Shown here piece after piece: positions 6,539-13,506 of a DNA stretch of 18,123 nucleotides. Made by a program: the position numbers and the translations under genes. Within the stretch, counting starts at the first letter, position 1. Every line of letters starts with the position of its first letter. The stretch is from Candidatus Altarchaeum sp. (GTDB lineage: Archaea > Altiarchaeota > Altiarchaeia > Altiarchaeales > Altiarchaeaceae): contig JAGTWP010000026.1 of NCBI GenBank assembly GCA_018260755.1, positions 1 to 18,123 of the forward strand. Reading direction: 5' to 3'. The notes below the pieces were generated by a model, which was given only the letters and a program-made list of their open reading frames with translations, was not told where the DNA came from and did not search any database.

Positions 6539-7312
6539 TTAAAAACTTTCCGCAATAAATTTTATATATTCCTCAACAAGCGATTTTGTCGGAAGCAAGG
6601 TTATCTTTTTTATATCTCTAACTATTTTGTGGGATAAAAATCTTAATTCTTCTCCGCCGAATTCTCTTTTTTGCCTACTATTCTTTAATATTTCGGAAAT
6701 TTGAGATTCTGTCCAGATTTCAAAGTCATCGCCGCAATTTACCTTTAATTTATCCTGACTATATATCTCATAAGCTTCGGCAAGCTTTTTAGATCTGTTT
6801 TCCAAAATTTTGTAGACTATATCTTTTATTTCAGTTGTTGTAATTCCTTCGTATAAATTTGGTTTTAGTTCTTCCAGCACTTTGACAGCATCTTCTATCT
6901 TTATTCCTGAAGAAAGCAAGTCATTGAGCAACCTGCTCTGGGAAAATTTTAAGGTAATGCCTTTTCCTTGGACATTGACATTGACCTCTGCAAAAATTTC
7001 TGTCCTTTCATCATTTTTTCCTTCAACAACATCTGTAATTCCGGACGGAGATAAATTTATTGATAAAAAATTCAGGGTATAAAACGCAGCCGGCCTCCTT
7101 CCGTCGGTTCGTTCCACTCTCTTTTTTATTATTTCTCCTTTGTCCAAGTCACTTAAATATTTATAGAGTGTTGATTTTGATGTTTTGGGAAAATTTTTTT
7201 GAATTTCAGAATACAACTTTTCACCGTCTTTCAATATGTTTATAACCATCATCTTTGTCTTTGTTCCTTTTCCGAATACGGAAATTTTTTTTGAATATTC
7301 TTCAATTGACAT
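6539..7312 (-). CDS. Winged-helix transcriptional regulator with ATP-cone-like domain
   Basis: The first 85 residues form a winged helix. A recognition-type segment reads PKTSKSTLYKYLSDLDKGEIIKKRV, then comes a GRRPAAFYTL wing. A middle part (about residues 120-180) reads FSQSRLLNDLLSSGIKIEDAVKVLEE, then EITTTEIKDIVYKIL-like sequence. This is the helical layout of an ATP-cone, the nucleotide-binding module of NrdR, ribonucleotide reductases and archaeal 2-phosphoglycerate kinase. The C-terminal 80 residues are helical and unassigned. I infer a repressor or activator that responds to a nucleotide. It is divergent from the DUF99 gene with a 110-bp spacer containing three TATA-like repeats, so control of itself and the DUF99-phzE-like genes is plausible. 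The start is ATG 7310-7312. A GTG two codons upstream is an alternative. The ATP-cone call is moderate. Confidence 0.7.
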   Translation of the reverse strand: MSIEEYSKKISVFGKGTKTKMMVINILKDGEKLYSEIQKNFPKTSKSTLYKYLSDLDKGEIIKKRVERTDGRRPAAFYTLNFLSINLSPSGITDVVEGKNDERTEIFAEVNVNVQGKGITLKFSQSRLLNDLLSSGIKIEDAVKVLEELKPNLYEGITTTEIKDIVYKILENRSKKLAEAYEIYSQDKLKVNCGDDFEIWTESQISEILKNSRQKREFGGEELRFLSHKIVRDIKKITLLPTKSLVEEYIKFIAESF

Positions 7313-7363
7313 GGGCACCTTAAAATTATATTAAATTTTATATTCTTTTTTATTAAATTTACC

Positions 7364-7414
7364 TTTTATAAATAATTATGTTTTATAAATAATCATATTT
7401 TATAAATATATTTA
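7364..7414. promoter_or_regulatory. Triple 17-bp TATA-like repeat in the divergent promoter
   Basis: Three tandem 17-bp units (7364-7380, 7381-7397, 7398-7414) each begin TTTTATAAATA. The core TTTATAAA is its own reverse complement, so it can serve either strand. The third unit begins 25 bp before the DUF99 ATG (7423), the right distance for a TATA box of a leaderless archaeal transcript. The other two could be regulator operators or extra promoters. Confidence 0.7.
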
Positions 7415-7422
7415 AAATTTAT

Positions 7423-8034
7423 ATGGATAATATAAAATTCAGGAAAATAAAGAAAGAAGTCAGAATTCTCGGAATAGATGATGGACCATTTGATTTCAAG
7501 AAAGACAAAAAAGCGATTATTATAGGAGTGATGTTTAGAGGGGGTTCATTTATTGACGGAGTTATGAAAAGCGAAACAGACGTTGACGGAAAAGATATAA
7601 CTCAGACAATAATTGACATGATGAAAAAGACGAGACATAAGGATTTGCGAGTAATAATGCTTGGCGGGATTACTTATGCAGGATTCAACATTGCTGACAT
7701 TAAACAAATTTTTAATGAGACGCATATTCCTGTAATTGTTGTTGTCAGAAAATTTCCAAATTTTGAAAAGATAAGAAATGCGTTAAAAAATTTCACGGAT
7801 TTTGAAGAAAGATGGAAACTGATTGAAGGCACGGGAAAGCCAAAAAAAGTTAAAGTTAAGAGTGTTGATGGAAGGCAGGGTTTTGTTTATATCCAGAAAT
7901 GCGGAATAAATTTAAGCGATGCAAAGGAAATAGTTAAAATTTCAACAACCCGCGGGTTAATGCCGGAACCAATACGGATTGCTCATATAATTGCGAGTGG
8001 GATTGTTTTGGGAGAATCGCATGGGGATGCTTAA
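7423..8034 (+). CDS. DUF99 family protein (endonuclease V-like fold)
   Basis: The 203-aa protein matches the archaeal DUF99/UPF0215 family along its whole length. It has RILGIDDGPF near residues 14-23, VMFRGGSFIDGV, VIMLGGITYAGFNI (about 77-90), PVIVVVRK, GTGKPKKVKV, and the end block TTRGLMPEPIRIAHIIASGIVLGES. The family is related in fold to endonuclease V, with conserved acidic residues (Asp18, Asp19), but its cellular role is not established. The start ATG lies directly after the TATA repeat and leaves almost no leader. The stop is 10 bp before the downstream PhzE-like ORF, so the two are likely cotranscribed. Confidence 0.88.
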   Translation: MDNIKFRKIKKEVRILGIDDGPFDFKKDKKAIIIGVMFRGGSFIDGVMKSETDVDGKDITQTIIDMMKKTRHKDLRVIMLGGITYAGFNIADIKQIFNETHIPVIVVVRKFPNFEKIRNALKNFTDFEERWKLIEGTGKPKKVKVKSVDGRQGFVYIQKCGINLSDAKEIVKISTTRGLMPEPIRIAHIIASGIVLGESHGDA

Positions 8035-8044
8035 AAATTAAAAT

Positions 8045-9991
8045 ATGAATACTAATTGTAATTCAATTTTTATTAAAAACCGTAATCTAACGATGAAACC
8101 AAATTTCAAAAAACCATTCGCAATAATAAAAAGAAAAGAAGATGTGGGTGCACTGGTATTTGAGGGAGAAGCAATGGAATTGAACAAACTTGAAGATATT
8201 CCCGAAAAAAAAGGAAAAGAAAATTTAAAAGAAAATTTTGACGAAACTTATGACACAATCAGTGCGATTCCTTTCTCACAGATAAAGGAGAGAAATTTTA
8301 AGGTGTATGATGAAGGGGCAAAAATTTTATGTATTAATATTGAAAGACAATCGCGAGTAACATTAGAAAAACTCTTTAAATTTCTTCCCGATGAAAAAAT
8401 TGAATTAGTGGATAAATTAAGGTACAATTATTCTGATAAAGAGTATGAAAAGATAATAAAGTCTGTTATAGAAAATGAGATTGGCAATGGAGAAGGTGCT
8501 AATTTTGTTATTCCGAGAAAAGGAACCGCAAAAATTAAAGATATGTCAGTCAATAAGGCCTTAGGTATTTATAAAAATGTTCTGAGAAGTGAAACGGGAA
8601 GTCATTGGAATTTTATATTTTATAACGGAGATAAATTTCTAATCGGTGCAAGTCCGGAAACACATATTTCTATAAAGGATGGCGAAGTAATGATGCATCC
8701 CATCAGCGGGACATTTAGAAAAGAATCGGAAGAAAAAATAAATTTAAAGAAATTTAAAGAGAACTTTCTAAAATTTCTTTCGGATAAGAAAGAGATTAAC
8801 GAGTTATTCATGGTAGTAGATGAGGAATTAAAAATGATGGCAAAGATTTGCGCTCAAGGCGGAATGATAATAGGTCCCTTGCTGAAAGAAATGTTTGCAC
8901 TCATTCATACGGAATATTTGTTGAGCGGTAAAAGTGATAAGAATATAATTGAAATTTTAAGGGACTCAATGCATGCCGCAACTGTTACGGGAAGTCCTCT
9001 TGAAAGTGCCTGCAGGGTGATTTATAAATACGAAGGTGAAGACAGAAGATATTACGGAAGCCCGCTCGTTCTTATTGGAAGGGATGAAGAAGGCAGGAAA
9101 TTTTTAGATAGTTCTATTTTGATAAGAAGTGTGGAAATCAATATGGATGGAGAAATTTTAACAAGGGTTGGTTCAACACTCGTAAGGGATTCTGTTCCGT
9201 CGGAAGAGGTCGCCGAGACAGAGTCAAAAATCAAAGGGATAATGAACAGTATTCAAAGTTGTTCGAAAAAACAACCATTAAAAATTTTGCCTTATGTTGA
9301 AGAAGATGCCAAAGTGCTTAAGGTGTTACAACGAAGGAATCAAAAATTGTCAAAATTCTGGTTTTTCAATCAGGAAGGTGAAGATAATATGAGTGGGCAA
9401 ATAAAGGGCAAAAATATCACAATTATTGATAACGAAGATGATTTTTGTTATATGTTAAAACATATATTATCAAAGCTCGGAGCAAAGGTAAATATCACCA
9501 GATACGACAAATATGATTTTGATAATGCTCAAAGCGACATAACAATAATCGGTCCGGGTCCGGGAAATCCTAATGCTCTGGAAAATGAAAAAATGAATAT
9601 TATTGGAAACATTGCCACGAAATTTATTAAATCAGACAGAAAATTTGTTGGTGTATGCCTGGGGCATCAGTTTATCTGCAAGTCGCTTGGAATAAAGGTT
9701 GTCCGAAAGGAAAAGCCGTTTCAGGGAGTGCAGGAAACAATTGACTTATTTGGTAAAAAGGAGATTGTCGGGTTTTACAATACTTTCGCGGGAAGGTATG
9801 AAGAAGGATTAGAAAATTTAAAGGAATTAAAATTTAATGATGTCAAAATTAGTTATGCTCAACAAACAAAGGAGATACATGCACTGCGTGGAAGAAATTT
9901 TGTAGGATTCCAGTTTCATCCGGAATCAATTTTAACACAAAACGGGATGGAAATTTTGAGGGATGAATTGATAAATTTGATGGAAAGATAA
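8045..9991 (+). CDS. PhzE-type aminodeoxyisochorismate/anthranilate synthase fused to glutamine amidotransferase
   Basis: The protein has 648 residues. The first ~410 are the chorismate-utilising (TrpE-like) domain, with GNGEGANFVIPRK (148-158), GASPETHISI (201-210), HPISGTFRK (218-226), ELFMVVDEELKMMAKIC (253-269), HTEYLLSG (288-295), TVTGSPLESACRVI (313-326) and ILIRSVEI. Residues ~455-648 are a class I glutamine amidotransferase with Cys538 in GVCLGHQ and His625/Glu627 in FHPES. The phrases ELFMVVDEELKMMA, VTGSPLESA and GFYNTFAGR are typical of PhzE, which makes 2-amino-2-deoxyisochorismate from chorismate and glutamine, rather than of ordinary TrpEG. No other trp or phz gene is in the window. 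Start ATG 8045 is used. ATG 8093, just before the first conserved strand, is an alternative. Confidence 0.85.
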   Translation: MNTNCNSIFIKNRNLTMKPNFKKPFAIIKRKEDVGALVFEGEAMELNKLEDIPEKKGKENLKENFDETYDTISAIPFSQIKERNFKVYDEGAKILCINIERQSRVTLEKLFKFLPDEKIELVDKLRYNYSDKEYEKIIKSVIENEIGNGEGANFVIPRKGTAKIKDMSVNKALGIYKNVLRSETGSHWNFIFYNGDKFLIGASPETHISIKDGEVMMHPISGTFRKESEEKINLKKFKENFLKFLSDKKEINELFMVVDEELKMMAKICAQGGMIIGPLLKEMFALIHTEYLLSGKSDKNIIEILRDSMHAATVTGSPLESACRVIYKYEGEDRRYYGSPLVLIGRDEEGRKFLDSSILIRSVEINMDGEILTRVGSTLVRDSVPSEEVAETESKIKGIMNSIQSCSKKQPLKILPYVEEDAKVLKVLQRRNQKLSKFWFFNQEGEDNMSGQIKGKNITIIDNEDDFCYMLKHILSKLGAKVNITRYDKYDFDNAQSDITIIGPGPGNPNALENEKMNIIGNIATKFIKSDRKFVGVCLGHQFICKSLGIKVVRKEKPFQGVQETIDLFGKKEIVGFYNTFAGRYEEGLENLKELKFNDVKISYAQQTKEIHALRGRNFVGFQFHPESILTQNGMEILRDELINLMER

Positions 9992-10030
9992 GTGATAAGA
10001 TAATAATACAAATAATCAAAAACCAGTAAA

Positions 10031-10258
10031 ATGTTTTACAAAGTAACCGTCGTTATTGAAAAGGATGAATACAGATATTATGCATATTGTCCGGAACTCA
10101 GGGGCTGTCAAACACAGGGAGACACATTAGACGAAGTAATGTCCAATATAAAAGAAGCAATAGATCTTTATATGGCAACATTGCCCGAGAATGAAAAAAT
10201 AACATGTTTGAGCAAAGAAATTTTAACAACATCTATTGGGGTAGAAATTCCGGTATAA
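10031..10258 (+). CDS. hicB: HicB-like antitoxin (short form)
   Basis: A 75-aa HicB-fold protein with the family pattern YYAYCPELRGCQTQGDTLDEVMSNIKEAI, a partially degraded RNase-H-like fold. It neutralises HicA by direct binding. The usual C-terminal DNA-binding part is missing or very short, as in the short UPF0150-type archaeal versions. It lies 39 bp after the PhzE-like gene and 37 bp before hicA, in the less common hicB-hicA order. Confidence 0.85.
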   Translation: MFYKVTVVIEKDEYRYYAYCPELRGCQTQGDTLDEVMSNIKEAIDLYMATLPENEKITCLSKEILTTSIGVEIPV

Positions 10259-10295
10259 AAATTCTTTTAGGCGAATTAACTTATACGATTTGTCA

Positions 10296-10496
10296 ATGGC
10301 TAAATTATCTCGTTTAACATCAAAGGATGCAGAGTCATTGCTGTTGAAAGCAGGATTTGTATTGATTAAGAGTGCCGGTAGCCACAGAATATATATAAAG
10401 AATGATAGAAGAATTGCCGTTCCAATTCATAGTGGAAAGATATTACACCCAAAGATAGTTAAGCAGGTTTTTGAGGCAATTGATGATACAAAATAA
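10296..10496 (+). CDS. hicA: HicA-like mRNA interferase toxin
   Basis: A 66-aa double-stranded-RNA-binding-fold toxin that cuts mRNA. It has the HicA pattern KDAESLLLKAGFVLIKSAGSHRIY with the catalytic His30 in GSH, and VPIHSGKILHPKIVKQVFEAI. The start ATG 10296 fits the family. An in-frame TTG six bases upstream is less likely. It is paired with hicB just upstream and looks intact. Confidence 0.88.
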   Translation: MAKLSRLTSKDAESLLLKAGFVLIKSAGSHRIYIKNDRRIAVPIHSGKILHPKIVKQVFEAIDDTK

Positions 10497-10512
10497 AACG
10501 AGTTAAAAATTT

Positions 10513-10551
10513 ATTTTCTAATCATATTTTCTAATCATATTTTCTAATTAT
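10513..10551 (+). repeat. Three 13-bp tandem units after hicA
   Basis: ATTTTCTAATCAT occurs twice exactly (10513-10525, 10526-10538) and once with one change (10539-10551). It lies between hicA and the first copy of the small gene. It is absent upstream of the second copy, so it arose after or outside that duplication. It may be an operator or simple slippage. Confidence 0.85.
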
Positions 10552-10619
10552 CTTTATTAAATTTAAAGAATTAAAGTTAATTATTATATAGTTGTTTTAA
10601 TTGATGTTCAAATTTCAGA

Positions 10620-10793
10620 ATGGCAAGACCAATTAAACTCGTGACGACGATAACAGGAGATGATGCAGTAAGGTTTTTGGAGGAAATGGATAGAATAGAG
10701 TCCCTAAAACCAAGAGATAAAGAATATCAAGAAAGAAAGAAATACTTTGCATATTGTGAAAAACTTGCAAGACAGGTGGGAGCGGTTAAATAA
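10620..10793 (+). CDS. Small protein, copy 1 (57 aa), putative antitoxin of the GNAT toxin
   Basis: The protein begins MARPIKLVTTITGDDAVRFL and ends YCEKLARQVGAVK. I do not know a named domain. Short archaeal and cyanobacterial proteins with a similar opening (a basic start, then GxDAxRFL) tend to sit beside GNAT-type toxin genes, so an antitoxin role is plausible but inferred. Start: ATG 10620. The upstream ATG at 10604 is out of frame here although the equivalent one is in frame in copy 2, which favours the conserved ATG-GC-AGA start in both. The 3' end overlaps the GNAT remnant by 8 bp. It is almost identical to copy 2 at 10900, with differences only in the last 11 residues. Confidence 0.75.
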   Translation: MARPIKLVTTITGDDAVRFLEEMDRIESLKPRDKEYQERKKYFAYCEKLARQVGAVK

Positions 10794-10840
10794 TTTGGGG
10801 CTCAATAATGTCGCGATATATTAACACATTTTTTTCTTCT
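10786..10840 (-). pseudogene. Remnant of a second GNAT gene (3' end only)
   Basis: On the minus strand this reads EKNVLIYRDIIEPQII then stop, matching the last residues of the intact GNAT (EKTVLMYRDILERN). Everything upstream is missing, replaced by the second duplication unit. It overlaps the small gene copy 1 convergently, just as the intact pair does. Confidence 0.75.
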
Positions 10841-10899
10841 AATTTAAAGAATTAAACTTAATTATAATATATCTGTTTTAATTGATGTTCAAATTTAAA

Positions 10900-11070
10900 A
10901 TGGCGAGACCAATTAAACTCGTGACGACGATAACAGGAGATGATGCAGTAAGGTTTTTGGAGGAAATGGATAGAATAGAGTCCCTAAAACCAAGAGATAA
11001 AGAATATCAAGAAAGAAAGAAATACTTTGCATATTGTAGAAAACTTGCGATACAGGTGGGGGCAGTTTAA
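10900..11070 (+). CDS. Small protein, copy 2 (56 aa), putative antitoxin of the GNAT toxin
   Basis: Identical to copy 1 for the first 46 residues. It then has RKLAIQVGAV in place of EKLARQVGAVK. It converges with the intact GNAT gene and overlaps it by 4 bp, so antisense transcription across the junction is likely. The ATG at 10900 is chosen because only this start is shared by both copies. An in-frame ATG at 10885 would add five residues. The functional inference is as for copy 1. Confidence 0.78.
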   Translation: MARPIKLVTTITGDDAVRFLEEMDRIESLKPRDKEYQERKKYFAYCRKLAIQVGAV

Positions 11071-11615
11071 TTGCGCTCAAGGATATCGCGATACATTAAC
11101 ACAGTTTTCTCTTCTCTAATTTTTGATTTTATTTTCTTAAAATTGTTGTTTTCATAGAATGCAATTACTTCTGGTTTGTTGTAAGCATCAACGCAAATAT
11201 ACCTACATCCTATGCTATCAGATTGTATCAATGCAGTTCCAAAAACTACATTAATTATTTTAGTCCCTATTCCTGCTCTTGAGAAGTTTTTATCTATTGC
11301 CATCCTTCCAATTTTAATTGCAGGATATGTTTTCTGCCTCTTTTTTAATTTCTCCATTATATTTTTTGCTTTGCCTTTAATCTCAATAGCATCATTGGAT
11401 AAAGAATAGTATCCAATCAATACTTCGCCATAAAAACACAGATATGTAACTGCAATTTTTCCTTTCTGGTAGGGGACTGCATCTTCCTTTAAAAATTCAT
11501 TAAGGTCACAATCTCCGCAATCAAATTCTTTTGTAAACCTAAGGTTATTTTCCGATAGTTTTTCAATTCGCAATTGCCGCATGTTTACTTCAGTTGCAGA
11601 TTTATGTTCCCTCAT
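11067..11615 (-). CDS. GNAT-family N-acetyltransferase, TacT-like toxin candidate
   Basis: The layout is that of TacT/AtaT-type toxins, which acetylate aminoacyl-tRNA: an F-x-C-G-x-x-x-LN-x-FL opening (FDCGDCDLNEFLKEDA, residues 31-46), a strand VLIGYYSLS (65-73), YPAIKIGRMAID (97-108), the acetyl-CoA loop SRAGIGTKI (112-120), ICVDAYN and the FYENNNF motif (153-159). The loop is slightly off the usual R/QxxGxG/A. The length is 182 aa from ATG 11615. Met12 (11582) is a plausible alternative start, just ahead of the first strand. The convergent 56-aa gene may be its antitoxin. Ordinary GNATs of unknown substrate remain possible. Confidence 0.8.
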   Translation of the reverse strand: MREHKSATEVNMRQLRIEKLSENNLRFTKEFDCGDCDLNEFLKEDAVPYQKGKIAVTYLCFYGEVLIGYYSLSNDAIEIKGKAKNIMEKLKKRQKTYPAIKIGRMAIDKNFSRAGIGTKIINVVFGTALIQSDSIGCRYICVDAYNKPEVIAFYENNNFKKIKSKIREEKTVLMYRDILERN

Positions 11616-11616
11616 T

Positions 11617-11654
11617 TTTCAGAATAATCTTTCAGAATAATCTTTCAGAATAGG
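11617..11654 (-). repeat. Three 13-bp tandem units upstream of the GNAT gene
   Basis: TTTCAGAATAATC occurs at 11617-11629 and 11630-11642, with a truncated third unit at 11643-11654. It sits immediately ahead of the GNAT start, where an autoregulatory operator would lie, but slippage alone could also explain it. Confidence 0.85.
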
Positions 11655-11670
11655 CCATTACTTTTTACTT

Positions 11671-13497
11671 TTACTTATTCATATTTTCCATTGCCATTCT
11701 GTGTGCCGCAAAATAATTATTTACTAAAATTTTCCAGTCACAAAATGTTGCTAATTCTCTTGCTCTCATCCTTGCCTTCACTCTTTCATCATCTGAGAAA
11801 TTTAAAATTTCCAAAATTTTCTTTGTTAAATTTTCAACAACATATTCATCATCTTTACCCATTCTCTGAACAACATATATTCCTCCTCCATCTTTCTTTT
11901 CTATAAAATTTCCAAAACCTGCCAAATCAGTTGTTATTGTAATTACTCCTTGTTTTGCCGCTTCAAGTGGTGTATATCCCCATGGTTCGTAATATGAAGG
12001 AAAAATTCCTATATCAAAGGCAGAAATTGCAGTGTTGTAATCAAGATTTATAAACATATCTCTCGGTGAAAGATAAACCGGATAATTTATAACTTTAACG
12101 ACATCTTCTTCTTTATTTTCCAGACCATCTGCCTTTAATGACTTTAAAATTGCATCATTCTCAGACCTTAAATCAAACGCGCTTAGCGGTGGCTCTTGTC
12201 CCCTCAATTCATCAAAGTGGGCAAATATATCTCTGCAGGCGTTTATAAACTCATAAGAAAAAAATTGAGCGTATTTGTTTGTCTCATCCGGCATCTTATT
12301 TATCTTTCCGCTTACTATATTGGATATTATTTTATTTTTCATGACTAAAATTTCATTATCCACTATACTTTCAATATTTTCATAAATCATCACATTTTTC
12401 ATAACCATTAAATTTTCACCTTTAACATCAGATGGAATGAAGAAAAATGCAATAACAGCATCAAAATTTAACCGCTCGTTATTCTCTTTCGCTTCCTTAA
12501 GTTTTCGGTTTAAATTTCCCAGCGCCTTGATAAATAAGTCAATTCCTTTGTTTCTGAATTCATATCTGCCTGAAATAAAAATACTTCGTATTCGGTTTGT
12601 ATCAATATTATAATATCTCAGAAAATAGGCATTAAGGAATTTTCTCATTATCTTTCTGTTTTCTCTTCGTCTTATTGTAATCTCGTCTATGGTTATGCCC
12701 GGCTCAATATCAATTCCGTTCGGAAGAATGATGTCTGGCTTTTTGTGCAGAAAATATTCCGCTTCTTTACCTGTTACCTCGCTTACGGTTGAAAATACAT
12801 CTGCATTGGTGGCACTTGCGATTTCCATTGCATGCTTATCAGCAATTCCGAATTTTTTACTTTCTTCAATGGGAAATGTCTGACCTTTTGACAGTCCTTC
12901 ATAAATTTTACCGTATAAATCAATTCCCCTATTTGCCAGTGTTCTTCCGATAATTGTTGCATGTGTGGTAAAAACAGTCGCAACGGGTAAATTTTGCATC
13001 TTTAGATAAAGCAGGCCCGCTCCCGAAAGCCATTCGTGAAAGTGGGCAATAAATTTATCTTCATTGGGAAAAATTTTATATAGTTTTTCAATCAGCATTC
13101 CGCACGCAAAGCCCCACAACAATGGCTCGTCAAATTCATAAGAAGAAAACAGAGAATCAACTTTATAAAATTTCCATAGCATCGCCTTTATTTTATCTCT
13201 TTCTTTCCAAAAATTTTTTATATCAAGCAAAATTACATGCGGATAACCATTGAGCAGCCATTCTCCGTAATGGCATTCGATTCCATTGCTTTTTAATTCA
13301 TCAAAAATTTTACTTAATTCAGTATCAGGCGTTTTTTCGTTAAATTCTGCTATTGCTAATTTCGGATTATAAAATCCGAGCATTATGTAATTCTCCCTTC
13401 CGTAATGTTCAACGATGTATGGTGCCTTTGTTTTTAACACAGTATAAATTCCTCCGACCTTGTTACAAACCTCGTAAGAAATTTCAAAAAGTTTCAT
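11671..13497 (-). CDS. Glycogen synthase, GT3 (eukaryote/archaeal GYS) type
   Basis: The enzyme transfers glucose from a nucleotide sugar onto alpha-1,4-glucan in the cytoplasm. The 608 aa open with MKLFEISYEVCNKVGGIYTVL, the GYS signature around the sugar-nucleotide-binding Lys-Val-Gly-Gly. Then come FIAHFHEWLSGAGLLYL (about 148-164), VFTTHATIIGRTLA, ILPNGID, and FISGRYEFRNKGIDLFIKAL. The retaining-GT E-x7-E motif EPWGYTPLE sits inside FPSYYEPWGYTPLEAAKQG. The length is shorter than animal GYS (about 700), as usual for archaea, with no regulatory phosphorylation tails. It starts 9 bp after the COG2509 flavoprotein gene on the same strand, so it is probably the last gene of that transcript. 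Confidence 0.9.
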   Translation of the reverse strand: MKLFEISYEVCNKVGGIYTVLKTKAPYIVEHYGRENYIMLGFYNPKLAIAEFNEKTPDTELSKIFDELKSNGIECHYGEWLLNGYPHVILLDIKNFWKERDKIKAMLWKFYKVDSLFSSYEFDEPLLWGFACGMLIEKLYKIFPNEDKFIAHFHEWLSGAGLLYLKMQNLPVATVFTTHATIIGRTLANRGIDLYGKIYEGLSKGQTFPIEESKKFGIADKHAMEIASATNADVFSTVSEVTGKEAEYFLHKKPDIILPNGIDIEPGITIDEITIRRRENRKIMRKFLNAYFLRYYNIDTNRIRSIFISGRYEFRNKGIDLFIKALGNLNRKLKEAKENNERLNFDAVIAFFFIPSDVKGENLMVMKNVMIYENIESIVDNEILVMKNKIISNIVSGKINKMPDETNKYAQFFSYEFINACRDIFAHFDELRGQEPPLSAFDLRSENDAILKSLKADGLENKEEDVVKVINYPVYLSPRDMFINLDYNTAISAFDIGIFPSYYEPWGYTPLEAAKQGVITITTDLAGFGNFIEKKDGGGIYVVQRMGKDDEYVVENLTKKILEILNFSDDERVKARMRARELATFCDWKILVNNYFAAHRMAMENMNK

Positions 13498-13506
13498 CTT
13501 AAAAAA

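Larger units (their letters stand above)
10560..11117. repeat. Tandem duplication (about 280 bp x 2): promoter, small gene and GNAT 3' end
   Basis: Unit A (10560-10840) and unit B (10841-11117) align end to end. They share the upstream TATA-like region, the small coding gene and the last codons of a convergent GNAT gene. The coding parts are almost identical, while the spacers and GNAT tails have diverged, which indicates selection on the small protein. Confidence 0.9.

Noticed and set aside
10290-10295. In-frame TTG start for hicA
   Set aside because: The ATG two codons later fits the family N-terminus better and adds nothing conserved upstream.
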